Counted from the stretch's first letter, positions 16,320-26,838 are shown. The stretch is DNA of 64,000 nucleotides from Cololabis saira (GCF_033807715.1 NC_084598.1:46411257-46475256), one strand, 5' to 3'. Made by a program: numbers and translations. The notes: generated from the sequence alone by a model not told the origin.

Positions 16320-16433
16320 AGACATGCAATCAGCAATTTGCCATTGAATTCATATTCATTGACGAAGCGGGGTTCAACCTTGTAAAAAGAAGGCGAGGGA
16401 GGAATATCATCGGCCAGCGTGTCATCACAGAGG
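16320..16433 (+). pseudogene. IS630/Tc1-like transposase, N-terminal piece (first catalytic Asp)
   Basis: Encodes FAIEFIFIDEAGFNLVKRRR then NIIGQRVITE, the segment around the first Asp of the DDE triad. It is cut at 16433 by the solo LTR. The reading frame continues at 24061 with VPGQRGGNIT. The upstream N-terminal DNA-binding region (16080-16300) is degenerate. Confidence 0.85.
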
Positions 16434-16565
16434 TGTTGGACCACACCCAGTGATCATGTGGACCGTTATAAAGGTTTATGAACATTTTGTGAATGTATAC
16501 CGTATTCAAACGTTGAAACCCTGGTCAACCCCCCCCCCGGCCTGAAACTGGCTTTAATGTGCCTC

Positions 16566-16740
16566 ATAAAATGGCGACTGTGCCATGAACTACAATCCCA
16601 GCATGCCTTGCGGGATGGGGCGGCGCCTGAGAGCGACGCGCACCCAATCCCGAGCGAGGCACTGATGACGTCATCGTAGCGCGCGGAGATACAAAACTCC
16701 GTGCTGCACCGAGACTTTGCTCTCTTCTCTTCTCTTCAAC
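16566..16740 (+). promoter_or_regulatory. LTR promoter: YY1, ZNF143-like and CRE motifs
   Basis: In order: AAAATGGCGAC (YY1-type) at about 16568; ACTACAATCCCAGCATGC at 16589, one base short of the ZNF143/SBS consensus, followed by CTTGCGGG; a perfect CRE, TGACGTCA, at 16666-16673; then a pyrimidine-rich start region CTCTCTTCTCTTCTCTTC at 16719-16737. There is no TATA box. The layout is that of a CpG-island promoter. Activity is inferred only. Confidence 0.6.
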
Positions 16741-18382
16741 CAACGATCCGGGACGCGCGTTGCTGTCCAGCAGCTTTTAAGAGCTGTGGGGGAGGGGGGT
16801 TTCAAGGAGCCGTCGAGGCCCGCACTGACCGGGCGCAAGGTCCGATCCCAAGGTCCGATCTCAGAGCGCTGCGCTCTAGACTCTGTCTCCCTGCCTTAAC
16901 TCCTTTCCTTTTCCCCGAGCCCTGTTTTTCATCCAGGACGACCGCTTCGGGAGCCCAAACCCGCCCGGAGCTCCAGCCTTTGGACCGCGAGGCCCTCGCG
17001 CAACCCGGCGACCCCACACGGGACGAGTCGACGTTCTGAAGGGAGGAACCGGCCCCCGTGCGCAGCGAGGCGGTGTGCTGAGGACGCGGTCAGGACCAGA
17101 GAGCCGGTGCTGTTTCTACAGCCACTGTTCACTTTTTCTGTGGAGTTAGGAGAGGAGAGAGACCGAGCGGCCGCAGAAACTGAGGATCCCCGTCAGGAAA
17201 CCCCTTGCAGGACCGAGCCGCCGGCGACGGAGCCTGCAGCCTCAGGTCCGGACTCCCGAGGACGCGTGAGCTGCGGTCTGGGCGATCAGTCACTGGTGTA
17301 GACCTGAATTTATGTTTAATGAAATTACTGTGTGCATATTACGGTTATTTGTTCATTTGGTGGCGCCGTTTCGCCAGTAGTCACGTTTAAACACCGGGAG
17401 TAACACCCGGAGACCCGAGGAGGCGTGAGGTTTTGAGACCTGGGTGTATGAGTTTAACTGGGAGTGTTACAGAGCTAAATCTGTGTTCAGAGCTGAGATT
17501 ACACCAGCATCATTATCAGGACTGTTGTCATTAATTTGTAGTCACTACTTTCTGCTAGTCATTCATGTTTTAAAGCGCCGTTTCGCCAGTTGATCACGGT
17601 TTAAACACCGGGGTCACCATCCGTTCTAATTGCACGTGGCGTGGTTACAGTTCCGCCATCTTTAAAAAAAAACGCAGCCATCTTTAAACACTGCAATATT
17701 TTAAACTGTACATGTTCGTGATATCATTTTTATTATTGCTTTGATTTCTTTTTTTTTCATTCCATGCATTTAACTTTAAGTTCCATTTTTATTGATTGTT
17801 GTTTTTCTAGTTAATTAATTGTTTTATAATAAGTAGTGTGCCGTCAGGATTTATTGGGTATCTATTCACATCTTCTTTGATACCCGTATGTAAATAAATT
17901 CTGATTGATTTTTAACGAGTGGTTGTTGTTATTTCATGCAAGATTTGGTCACAAATTGATTTGTTTAAGCAGAGCCTAGTGTTCGGACATCACGCCTTCA
18001 TTGTTATTCTGTAAGATATAGTAAGATTTGCTGTACTGCAGGATAATTCAAATCATATTGAGACTGATTTTCTGCTGTTTAGTTATCCAATTTCCCCCGA
18101 AGTAAGGCATCGGGGGTGGTGCCCCTACGAGAATTATCATTTTGATAATACAATTTGATAAATAGTCAACTTTATTAATTATTAATAATTATTAATAATA
18201 TTCATTAATGCCGGCTTCCGGTTGGTGAGCAGATGGAGTAGACGTGTTTCGTGAGTGCTCCCGTAAATGCCAAACTTTTTAAACCACCAAGCCCTCAAAC
18301 TTTCAAACTTTTTCCTTTAAAAGGGATTCCCTGTTGCTGTTTTTCTTTTTTTTTGTCTCGAACGAGCCCAACTACCTCCGAG

Positions 18383-19189
18383 ATGGCTTCGAAGAGCGGC
18401 AAGTCGGGAAAAAAGGACGAGTCTGGCGCTGTCTTAACCCTGGCGGCCATTACCACGTTGCTGGAGGAACACCGCGCTGCCCTGGCCGCCGAGTTCAAAA
18501 ATACTTTCAGTCAGCTCGACTCCAAACTCGACCAAACGCGGCTCGCGGTCGAGGACCATGGCCAACGGGTTTCGTCCCTTGAACTCGCCACAGAAGACCT
18601 CAGCCAGCGAGTTACGGACCTTGAAGGCATCTGCTCGACTCTACGGGATGATAATGCTCGGCTGAAGGCTAACGTGGTGGATTTGGAAAGCCGAAGCAGA
18701 AGGCAGAACATCCGTATCCTGGGCTTACCGGAGTCTACCGAGAGCGCGTCTCCAACGGCTTTCTTCTCCAAGCTGCTGTGTGAGGTGTTCGGGAACGATA
18801 CGCTGCCGTCACCGCCAGAGATAGACAGAGCGCACCGCTCGCTCGCCGCCAAGCCGGCCCCGGGACAGAGACCGCGTCCGGTCATCATCCGCCTTCACCG
18901 GTACCAGACGAAAGATCTCCTCATCAGGGAGGCGCGCCGGAGAGGAAAGGTGGAATATCGCGGCCACCCCATCCGGATAGTGGAGGATTACAGCCCCGAA
19001 GTTGCCAGCCAACGAGCGGAATACAGCGGAGTCATGTCGGAGCTCTACCAGCTGGGTCTGAGGCCGGCTCTGCTCTTCCCCGCCCGGCTCCGGCTCACGC
19101 TGTCCGGGGGGGCCAGGAAGTGGATCGGCTCCGTGGATGAGGCGCGCAAATTCATCACGAGTCGCAGCAAAACTTCAAACCCGCCGTAA
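18383..19189 (+). CDS. LINE ORF1 protein, RNA-binding chaperone
   Basis: 268 residues. The start chosen is the ATG at 18383, which has A at -3 (CGAGATGG); an open frame upstream has no better ATG. The N terminus is basic (MASKSGKSGKKDE). Residues about 20-105 form a heptad-rich coiled coil (LLEEHRAALAAEF, LDSKLDQTRLAVEDHGQRV, LEGICSTLRDDNARLKANV). The RRM-like L1 ORF1 core follows (ESRSRRQNIRILGLPES; PVIIRLHRYQTKDLLIREAR) and then the C-terminal domain (IRIVEDYSPEVASQRAEY, ARLRLTLSG). In L1 elements this protein trimerises and packages the element RNA. No stop or frameshift is present. Confidence 0.92.
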   Translation: MASKSGKSGKKDESGAVLTLAAITTLLEEHRAALAAEFKNTFSQLDSKLDQTRLAVEDHGQRVSSLELATEDLSQRVTDLEGICSTLRDDNARLKANVVDLESRSRRQNIRILGLPESTESASPTAFFSKLLCEVFGNDTLPSPPEIDRAHRSLAAKPAPGQRPRPVIIRLHRYQTKDLLIREARRRGKVEYRGHPIRIVEDYSPEVASQRAEYSGVMSELYQLGLRPALLFPARLRLTLSGGARKWIGSVDEARKFITSRSKTSNPP

Positions 19190-19943
19190 CGGGACCATTG
19201 GAGGCTGCCACGGCTCCGCCTGCAGCCCGGTGCGGCTCACTGACGCTCACGGACTGACTTTTTTTTCTCTCTCTTTTTTTTTTTTTTTACGTGAGCCACA
19301 TTATTCCTGAGGGGAGGGTGAGTAACCCCGCGACAACCAGTATTTTCTCTGTTGTTAGTTTGACTGCCCTTTTGCAAATATTATTAATTTGCAGTTATTT
19401 TTGGCTATTTGAGGGAAGGGGGAAAATAAGTGGTGAAGAGGGAGAGAAAAAAAAAAAAAAAAAAAAAAAGCTTTTCCGATTTACCTATAAGTTTTGTAAT
19501 AATTGTAAGCTGTTAACCTTACTTTTACGCTGCTTAAGTCGGACGTTTTATATTTTATATTTTTGTACAAATATTTCTGGGCTCATATCGGGACTTCCAG
19601 GTCAAGATTTGAGAGGGTATTCCTTTTTTTTATTTATATCTACACGTTTTAAGGTGCTAATAGGTATACACCCATGATACGGGAGCAAAAGCTATTAGTG
19701 TGTAGGATTGGAAGATGCGTTATTGCACTTTGTTTGTTTTGAAGAGCTTGCTGCTTTTTTTTTATTTTTCTATAGCAGCTGTCTTAGTTGGGGGGGGTGG
19801 GTCGGGGGGATATGTCACTGCCAGAAACTTTGCATTAACTCTTTTCAACTCATTACTCAATGTGGGTCACATTCAACCTCCTTTCCGTTTTCTTTTTTTC
19901 TGCCTAGGTCATTGTGCACACCTAATTTTTCTTCTTAGATATT
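19190..19943 (+). other. LINE inter-ORF spacer
   Basis: Unusually long, 754 bp, T-rich, with an A run near 19447-19469 and no conserved frame. How ORF2 is translated (reinitiation, internal entry or a separate RNA) cannot be read from the sequence. Confidence 0.7.
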
Positions 19944-22900
19944 ATGAGTAGATACTTGAAGTTGGTGAGCTGGAATGTTAAGGGTCTGAATCACCCTGTT
20001 AAAAGGAAGAGGATCTTCTCACATCTAAAACACCTTAAAACAGAAATAGCCTTTCTACAAGAAACTCATATTCGCAGTTCTGATAATAGCCGCCTGTTCC
20101 CGAGGTGGTCAGGGCAGAGATTTCACTCCTCCTTTCAAGCTAAGGCCCGAGGAGTTTCAGTTCTGATCAGTCAGGATGTTTCATTTGAGCAGCACAATGT
20201 GATTTCTGACAAGTTTGGTCGCTACGTGATCGTTTCTGGGAAATTATTCAATACATTGGTCGTACTTGTGAACGTTTATGCCCCTAATTCAGATGATGCA
20301 GTCTTTTTTGAACGACTGTTTTCACTGCTCCCTGACCTTAATACATATTCTCTCATACTGGGTGGTGATTTTAATTGCTGGCTCGACCCAGTCCTAGACC
20401 GATCCTCTACCAACCCCGGCACAGCAAGTAAGTCAGCCCGTCTTATTCAGGCGTTCCTTTCTGACTACGGTGTTTGTGATGTGTGGCGTTCTTTACATCC
20501 ATGTGACAGAGAATACTCCTTTTTCTCACAAGTGCACCACACATACTCGAGGATTGATTATTTTTTTATTGATAATCAACTGATTCCCCTGGTTCATTCC
20601 TGTGCTTATCAGAGCATTGTCATTTCCGACCACGCTCCTGTGGTTCTAACCATGTCCCTTCCTGACCTACCTCAGAGAGACAGACAGTGGCGATTCAATT
20701 CAACTCTGCTGTCGGACACAAATTTTGTTAAATCTATGGAAACGGAAATAGCCTTTTTCCTATCCACGAATATGACTCCAGGAATGTCTAGTCTAACTGT
20801 CTGGGACTCCCTCAAGGCTTATCTCCGGGGACAGATTATATCCTACACTGCTAGGGTGAGGCAAAAATCTTATAGGGAGCGATCAGACCTTGCCCGCCAA
20901 ATCAAAGAGGTCGATGAAGAATATTCTCGGACTAAATCCCCAGATCTTTACAAAAAGCGGCTAGAACTTAAAACTAAATTTGACCTGCTTACCACTCACC
21001 CAATTGAACAGTCACTTCTGAAAAGTAAAACCAGGTTTTATGTTTATGGAGACAAATCTGACAAATTATTAGCCAACCAACTTAAAGGCTCTAAGGCTAA
21101 ACAAAATATTTCTAAGATTCGATTACCAAATGGCCATGTAACTACAGACCACTTACTCATAAATGAAGCATTCAGGGACTTTTATACCCAGCTATACACC
21201 TCGGAATCTCAGACTGATCGAGATGAGATTGCGGACTTTTTAAATAGTCTTAGTATTCCCAGTCTTTCACCAGATCTAAGGAAGACATTAGAAGAACCGA
21301 TATCCCTGATGGAAATTACTCGAGCCATTTCTTCACTGCAGTCGGGTAAATGTCCTGGCCCTGATGGCTTCCCGGCGGAATTTCTAAAGAAATTTTCTAC
21401 TCTGCTTTCCCCACTGCTATCTACAGTTCTTTCAGAATCCTTCAGCCACGGTTCCCTCCCTCCTTCTTTTTCGGAGGCCTGCATCACCCTCATAGCTAAA
21501 AAAGGGAAGGATCCTACTGAATGCGCCTCCTACAGGCCCATCTCCCTCTTAAACACAGATGCTAAAATCCTAGCTAAAGTCCTAGCCCATAGGCTGGAGA
21601 ATGCCCTCCCCACAATTATATCTGAAGACCAAACTGGCTTCATTAAAGGTAGGCAGTCTTACTTCAACACAAGGCGACTGTTCAATATTATCTACTCTGC
21701 CTCTGAGGCTATCCCTGAATGCGTTGTCTCTCTGGATGCGGAGAAGGCATTTGATCGCGTCCAATGGGATTATCTCTTTGCTGTGCTGGACAGGTTTGGT
21801 TTTGGTCCGAACTTTGCTCTGTGGATTAAACTTCTCTATTTACACCCAACAGCCTCAATTCGTACTAACTCTCAACGGTCAAAACCATTTAATCTGCATC
21901 GTGGAACCCGTCAGGGGTGCCCCCTTAGTCCCATGCTTTTTGACATGGCTATCGAACCGCTTGCCACAGCGCTCCGATCTTGTGAGGATGTGTCCGGTAT
22001 CTGGAGAGGTGGCAGGGAACATAAGGTCTCGCTTTATGCCGATGACCTCTTGCTTTTCATCTCTCACCCTCTGGCCTCATTACCCCCTGCGCTGTCACTT
22101 CTCAGTCAGTTTGGGAAACTCTCAGGCTATAAACTGAATCTCAGCAAAAGTGAGCTTTTCCCTACCAATCTCGAATCGCATGCTTTAGACCTTTCCAATT
22201 TTCCCTTTAAAATCGCAAATGACAAATTCTCCTATTTAGGCATATCTGTGACAAGGAAACACAAAGACCTGCTCCAAGAGAATCTTATCTCATTGTTAAA
22301 TGAGACCAAACAAACCCTTACACAATGGTCACCCCTGTCAATTTCTCTTGTGGGTCGCATCAATTCAGTTAAAATGACCATTTTACCTAAATTTTTGTAC
22401 CTTTTCCAGACCTTACCACTCTTTATTCCTGGTTCTTTTTTTCAGTCCCTTGACTCAGTTATATCTACATACCTATGGCGGGGTAAACGGCCACGTTTGA
22501 ACAAAACTCACCTTCAAAAAATTAAGTCTGCAGGTGGTCTGGCCCTCCCAAACTTTCGTTATTACTATTGGGCTGCTAACCTGCGCTGCCTTGCATTCTG
22601 GTCCTTCTACTGCGACGGCGCTGACCGCCCTGACTGGGTGGCGATGGAGTTACATCCAACTGATGACCTGTCAATTCCTGCCCTACTCGGCTCCTCACTT
22701 CCACTTCCTTCACTTAAATCAATCAAAAACCCAGTGGTTAAACATTCTCTTAGAATTTGGGCCCAATTTAGGAAGTTTTTTGGTTTTCACAGCTTCTCTC
22801 TTCTTAGCCCCATTGCATCAAATCACTCTTTCAAACCATCCCTTGAGGACCCCACCTTCCAGGAATGGCACAGGAGGGGTATGATTCGTTTTAGAGATAT

Positions 22901-23708
22901 GTTCATAGACGGCACCGTGGCATCTTTTGAGCAGTTAAGTAGTAAATTCAGCCTTCCAAAATCACATTTCTTTAGGTATCTTCAGGCTAGACATTTTGTT
23001 CTTTCCCAGACACCCAGCCCTGGTGCATCGATAGGCTCGACCACAGTTGACAAAGTTCTTGCCACAGACCCATTCAAAAAGGGGCTCATTTCGTCTTTCT
23101 ATGGCATGTTGCTGGATCTTAAGAGTGCCCCTACAGATAAACTCAAAGCAGCATGGGAGCAGGACTTAGGGCTTCCCTTATCAGAGGATACCTGGGAGTC
23201 CATACTCAAACTGGTTAATACAACCTCCCTGTGCGCACGTCACTGCTTAATTCAGTTTAAAGTGGTACACAGGGCTCATATTTCCAAAGCAAAGTTATCC
23301 TCCATGTACCCAGATATTAGTCCATACTGTGTAAGATGTAAAGTAGCAGAAGCCTCTCTCATCCACATGTACTGGTCCTGCCCATGTCTAAACAAATACT
23401 GGATGGAAGTCTTTCATACTCTCTCTCTGGTGCTTAAAATCAGATTAGAACCAAACCCACTGACTGCCCTGTTTGGGGTCATGGAGGGAGGAAGGAAGTT
23501 AACCACTGCACAGGGGCACACTTTGTCTTTTGCCTCCCTTTTGGCTCGTCGGGCAATTCTGTTCAGGTGGAAGGATCCCTTCCCTCCTACTCGTGCGCAA
23601 TGGCTGGAAGACATCATGTCCTGCTTAAAACTGGAGAAAATTAGATACTCGCTTCAGCAATCAAATAAGTTCCAGAAAGTGTGGGGAGAAGCATTCCAGA
23701 CCCTGTGA
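19944..23708 (+). CDS. LINE ORF2 protein: endonuclease and reverse transcriptase
   Basis: 1254 residues from the ATG at 19944, uninterrupted. An AP-type endonuclease fills roughly residues 1-240 (SWNVKGLNHPVKRKRI, LQETHIR, LGGDFNCWLD, SRIDYFFI, SDHAPV). The reverse transcriptase follows, with GPDGFPAEF, SYRPISLLNTDAKILAKVLA, SLDAEKAFDRV, RQGCPLSPMLF and an intact YADD at about residues 698-701. Toward the C terminus a CCHC knuckle (CVRC-x8-H-x4-C) is seen near residue 1130. These are the parts needed for target-primed reverse transcription. All named catalytic motifs are present and there are no stops, so the copy may be competent or only recently silenced. Confidence 0.95.
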   Translation: MSRYLKLVSWNVKGLNHPVKRKRIFSHLKHLKTEIAFLQETHIRSSDNSRLFPRWSGQRFHSSFQAKARGVSVLISQDVSFEQHNVISDKFGRYVIVSGKLFNTLVVLVNVYAPNSDDAVFFERLFSLLPDLNTYSLILGGDFNCWLDPVLDRSSTNPGTASKSARLIQAFLSDYGVCDVWRSLHPCDREYSFFSQVHHTYSRIDYFFIDNQLIPLVHSCAYQSIVISDHAPVVLTMSLPDLPQRDRQWRFNSTLLSDTNFVKSMETEIAFFLSTNMTPGMSSLTVWDSLKAYLRGQIISYTARVRQKSYRERSDLARQIKEVDEEYSRTKSPDLYKKRLELKTKFDLLTTHPIEQSLLKSKTRFYVYGDKSDKLLANQLKGSKAKQNISKIRLPNGHVTTDHLLINEAFRDFYTQLYTSESQTDRDEIADFLNSLSIPSLSPDLRKTLEEPISLMEITRAISSLQSGKCPGPDGFPAEFLKKFSTLLSPLLSTVLSESFSHGSLPPSFSEACITLIAKKGKDPTECASYRPISLLNTDAKILAKVLAHRLENALPTIISEDQTGFIKGRQSYFNTRRLFNIIYSASEAIPECVVSLDAEKAFDRVQWDYLFAVLDRFGFGPNFALWIKLLYLHPTASIRTNSQRSKPFNLHRGTRQGCPLSPMLFDMAIEPLATALRSCEDVSGIWRGGREHKVSLYADDLLLFISHPLASLPPALSLLSQFGKLSGYKLNLSKSELFPTNLESHALDLSNFPFKIANDKFSYLGISVTRKHKDLLQENLISLLNETKQTLTQWSPLSISLVGRINSVKMTILPKFLYLFQTLPLFIPGSFFQSLDSVISTYLWRGKRPRLNKTHLQKIKSAGGLALPNFRYYYWAANLRCLAFWSFYCDGADRPDWVAMELHPTDDLSIPALLGSSLPLPSLKSIKNPVVKHSLRIWAQFRKFFGFHSFSLLSPIASNHSFKPSLEDPTFQEWHRRGMIRFRDMFIDGTVASFEQLSSKFSLPKSHFFRYLQARHFVLSQTPSPGASIGSTTVDKVLATDPFKKGLISSFYGMLLDLKSAPTDKLKAAWEQDLGLPLSEDTWESILKLVNTTSLCARHCLIQFKVVHRAHISKAKLSSMYPDISPYCVRCKVAEASLIHMYWSCPCLNKYWMEVFHTLSLVLKIRLEPNPLTALFGVMEGGRKLTTAQGHTLSFASLLARRAILFRWKDPFPPTRAQWLEDIMSCLKLEKIRYSLQQSNKFQKVWGEAFQTL

Positions 23709-24060
23709 ACTATACTTCATATTTCTTTTATATTCCTAGTGCAGGCTTTTGATGATAGAGTGACCTCATATTGTGATTAGTAATCTGGCAGTGACAGGGG
23801 AGGGATTAGTTTGGTCTGTAGTTTGTTTTTGTTACTATTTTATATTTTTTCATACTGTTTAATTGTTTTTTATATTCTGTACACTGGTGTATGCTATGAT
23901 TAACATGCCCATGCCTAATCAAAATGTTTGTAATTGACATGCAGCATTTCACCTTTTTTACTTTGTGAAAATTTTAATAAAAAGATCTTGAATTAAAAAA
24001 AATAATATTCATTAATAGCCTTCGATAACTGGACAGCCAAGCTACCCGAGTTGCACAGCA

Positions 24061-24492
24061 GAGGTCCCTGGCCAACGTGGAGGGAACATAACAACGTGTG
24101 CTCCATCACCATGCCACCCTTGGCCCCTACAACACTGCACTTCTTCTAGCATTCCTGGACCAGCTCTACAATATCATTGTCCAGCCAGACCAGATGGAGG
24201 ACACAGAGGTGGTCAGGTTCGTTGTTATCTGGGACAATGTCAGTTTCCACCAGGCTGCTCTGGTCCGTGAGTGGTTCAGGGTCCATCCAAAAGTTGATTT
24301 CCTATATCTCCCTCCATACTCTCCCTTCCTCAACCCAATTGAGGAGTTTTTCTCTGCATGGAGATGGAAGGTATACGAGAGAAATCCTCAGACACGGATC
24401 CCACTCCTGCAGGCCACGGAGGACGCATGTGGCAATCTCTCTGCCGAGGCCTGTCCAGGCTTCATGCGGCGTTGTAGGAGATTGTTCCCCCG
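24061..24492 (+). pseudogene. IS630/Tc1-like transposase, middle piece (second and third catalytic residues)
   Basis: Resumes with VPGQRGGNIT, loses about 25-30 bp near 24100, then reads [31 protein letters not shown] (second Asp), LYLPPYSPFLNPIEEFFSAW (third acidic residue) and RRCRRLFPRC. From 24493 the frame runs into the 23-bp minisatellite that grew out of its own next codons. The coding frame agrees with the N-terminal piece once the LTR is removed, except for the small deletion. Confidence 0.9.
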
Positions 24493-25092
24493 CTGCTCGG
24501 CCAGGGAGAACATCGCTGCTCGGCCAGGGAGAACATCGCTGCTCCTCCAGGGAGAACATCGCTGCTCGGCCAGGGAGAACATCGCTGCTTCTCCAGGGAG
24601 AACATCGCTGCTCGGCCAGGGAGAACATTGCTGCTCGGCCAGGGAGAACATCGCTGCTTCTCCAGGGAGAAAATCGCTGCTCGGCCAGGGAGAACATCGC
24701 TGCTCGGCCAGGGAGAACATCGCTGCTCCTCCAGGGAGAACATCGGTGTTTGGCCAGGGAGAACATCGCTGCTCCTCCAGGGAGAACATCGCTGCTTGGC
24801 CAGGGAGAACAACGCTGCTCCTCCAGGGAGAACATTGCTGCTCGGCCAGGGAGAACATCGCTGCTCCTCCAGGGAGAACATCGCTGCTCCTCCAGGGAGA
24901 ACATCGCTGCTTCTCCAGGGAGAACATCGCTGCTCGGCCAGGGAGGACATCGCTGCTCGGCCAGGGAGGACATCGCTGCTCGGCCAGGGAGAACATCGCT
25001 GCTCGGCCAGGGAGAACATCGCTGCTCGGCCAGGGAGGACATCACTGCTCGGCCAGGGAGAACATCGCTGCTTCTCCAGGGAGAAAATCACT
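24493..25092 (+). repeat. 23-bp minisatellite, first array
   Basis: About 26 units of CTCGGCCAGGGAGAACATCGCTG with point variants (CTTCTCC, CTCCTCC, GGAGGACATC). Because 23 is not a multiple of three, each protein frame cycles through all phases, giving a 23-residue protein period (SARENIAARPGRTSLLGQGE-like) open on both strands. The seed is the transposase segment ARENIA. Confidence 0.97.
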
Positions 25093-25303
25093 GCAGTCCA
25101 AATAAAATATTATTTTTTTGTTACAGTAAATAATTGTGTGTTTTCTATTTGAGTAGCCTATACCTATGACTACTATATGGTGATATATTCCATCCACAGT
25201 GTTGTGCATGAACGCGTTCAAATGAACGCGTTCATTGAACACTTTTCTGTAAGAACGTTGAACTGAACGCAACATATTTACACATAAAGAACTTGAACCT
25301 GCT
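25093..25303 (+). repeat. Duplicated transposon 3' tail plus hAT 5' fragment
   Basis: Nearly identical to 26972-27173. It contains the transposon 3' UTR (AATAAAATATTA) and, from 25197, the first ~100 bp of the hAT whose full copy starts at 27071, including CAGTGTTGTG. The copy stops where the second 23-bp array starts. It lacks the transposase C-terminal codons present at 26839-26890. Confidence 0.92.
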
Positions 25304-26838
25304 CAGTCAGGGAGAACATCGCTGCTCGGCCAGGGAGAACATCGCTGCTCGGCCAGGGAGAACATCGCTGCTCGGCCAGGGAGAACATCGCTGCTCGGCC
25401 AGGGAGAACATCGCTGCTCGACCGGGGAGAACATCGCTGCTCGGCCAGGGAGAACATCGCTGCTCGGCCAGGGAGAACATCGCTGCTCTAACAGGGAGAA
25501 CATCGCTGCTCGGCCAGGGAGAACATCGCTGCTCCTCCAGGGAGAACATCGCTGCTTCTCCAGGGAGAACATCGCTGCTTGGCCAGGGAGAACATCGCTG
25601 CTCGGCCAGGGAGAACATCGCTGCTTCTCCAGGGAGAACATCGCTGCTTGGCCAGGGAGAACATCGCTGCTCCTCCAGGGAGAACATCGCTGCTCCTCCA
25701 GGGAGAACATCGCTGTTCGGCCAGGGAGAACATCGCTGTTCGGCCAGGGAGAACATCGCTGTTCGGCCAGGGAGAACATCGCTGCTCCTCCAGGGAGAAC
25801 ATCGCTGTTCGGCCAGGGAGAACATCGCTGCTTCTCCAGGGAGAACATCGCTGCTTGGCCAGGGAGAACATCGCTGCTTCTCCAGGGAGAAAATCGCTGC
25901 TTGGCCAGGGAGAACATCGCTGCTCGGCCAGGGAGAACATCGCTGCTCAGCCAGGGAGAACATCGCTGCTTCTCCAGGGAGAAAATCGCTGCTCAGTCAG
26001 GGAGAACATCGCTGCTCGGCCAGGGAGAACATCGCTGCTCAGCCAGGGAGAACATCGCTGCTTCTCCAGGGAGAAAATCGCTGCTCAGTCAGGGAGAACA
26101 TCGCTGCTCGGCCAGGGAGAACATCGCTGCTCGGCCAGGGAGAACATCGCTGCTCGGCCAGGGAGAACATCGCTGCTTCTCCAGGGAGAACATCACTGCT
26201 CGGTCAGGGAGAACATCGCTGCTCGGCCAGGGAGAACATCTCTGCTTCTCCAGGGAGAACATCGCTGCTCGGCCAGGGAGAACATCGCTGCTCGGTCAGG
26301 GAGAACATCGCTGCTCGGCCGGGGAGAACATCGCTGCTTATCCAGGGAGAACATCGCTGCTCCTCCAGGGAGAACATCGCTGCTCCTCCAGGGAGAACAT
26401 TGCTGCTCGGCCAGGGAGAACATCGCTGCTCGGCCAGGAAGAACATCGCTGCTTCTCCAGGGAGAACATCGCTGCTCCTCCAGGGAGAACATTGCTGCTC
26501 GGCCAGGGAGAACATCGCTGCTCCTCCAGGGAGAACATCGCTGTTCGGCCAGGGAGAACATCACTGCTCCTCCAGGGAGAACATCGCTGCTCGGCCAGGG
26601 AGAACATCGCTGCTCGGCCAGGGAGAACATCGCTGCTTGGCCAGGGAGAACATCGCTGCTTCTCCAGGGAGAAAATCGCTGCTCAGTCAGGGAGAACATC
26701 GCTGCTCGGCCAGGGAGAACATCGCTGCTCGGTCAGGGAGAACATCGCTGCTCGGCCGGGGAGAACATTGCTGCTTATCCAGGGAGAACATCGCTGCTCC
26801 TCCAGGGAGAACATCGCTGCTCGGCCAGGGAGAACATC
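25304..26838 (+). repeat. 23-bp minisatellite, second array
   Basis: About 66 units of the same 23-mer with the same variant types. Higher-order reuse is visible: CTTCTCCAGGGAGAAAATCGCTGCTCAGTCAG-type blocks recur near 25960, 26060 and 26660. The array exits straight into transposase codons at 26839. Confidence 0.97.

Larger units (their letters stand above)
18210..24000 (+). mobile_element. Full-length L1-like LINE
   Basis: A 5.79-kb element begins GCCGGCTTCCGGTTGG and ends AATAAAAAGATCTTGAATTAAAAAA. A perfect 16-bp target duplication, AATAATATTCATTAAT, lies at 18194-18209 and 24001-24016. Both ORFs are open and separated by a 754-bp spacer containing an A-rich run (about 19447-19469). The organisation, ORF1 type and endonuclease class place it in the L1 superfamily, probably the Tx1-like side common in fish. 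The clade was not tested. It is inserted in the LTR. Confidence 0.93.
16434..24060 (+). mobile_element. Solo LTR (about 1.8 kb) interrupted by a LINE
   Basis: It begins TGTTGGACC and ends CACAGCA, with a 4-bp target duplication GAGG at 16430-16433 and 24061-24064. Joining the flanks restores the transposase reading frame (GAG GTC CCT). Excluding the LINE and one copy of its duplication it is about 1.82 kb. A CpG-rich promoter-like block lies at 16560-16730 and an AATAAA signal at about 17887. A degenerate internal repeat (GTTTCGCCAGT...TTTAAACACCGGG) occurs near 17367 and 17580. No gag, pol or env sequence is attached. The retroelement class cannot be told from an LTR alone. Confidence 0.72.

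Noticed and set aside
16701..17390. Several frames of 60-112 codons in the GC-rich block
   Set aside because: They overlap in different frames, lack domains, and lie in the LTR leader region. High GC explains the open frames.
18251..18382. Longer LINE ORF1 start upstream of the ATG at 18383
   Set aside because: The frame is open but has no ATG in good context; the ATG at 18383 gives the expected basic N terminus.
24098..25152. A 335-codon frame that seems to be a novel repeat protein fused to a transposase
   Set aside because: The first ~130 codons are real transposase remnant; the rest is minisatellite. It is a broken gene, not a designed fusion.
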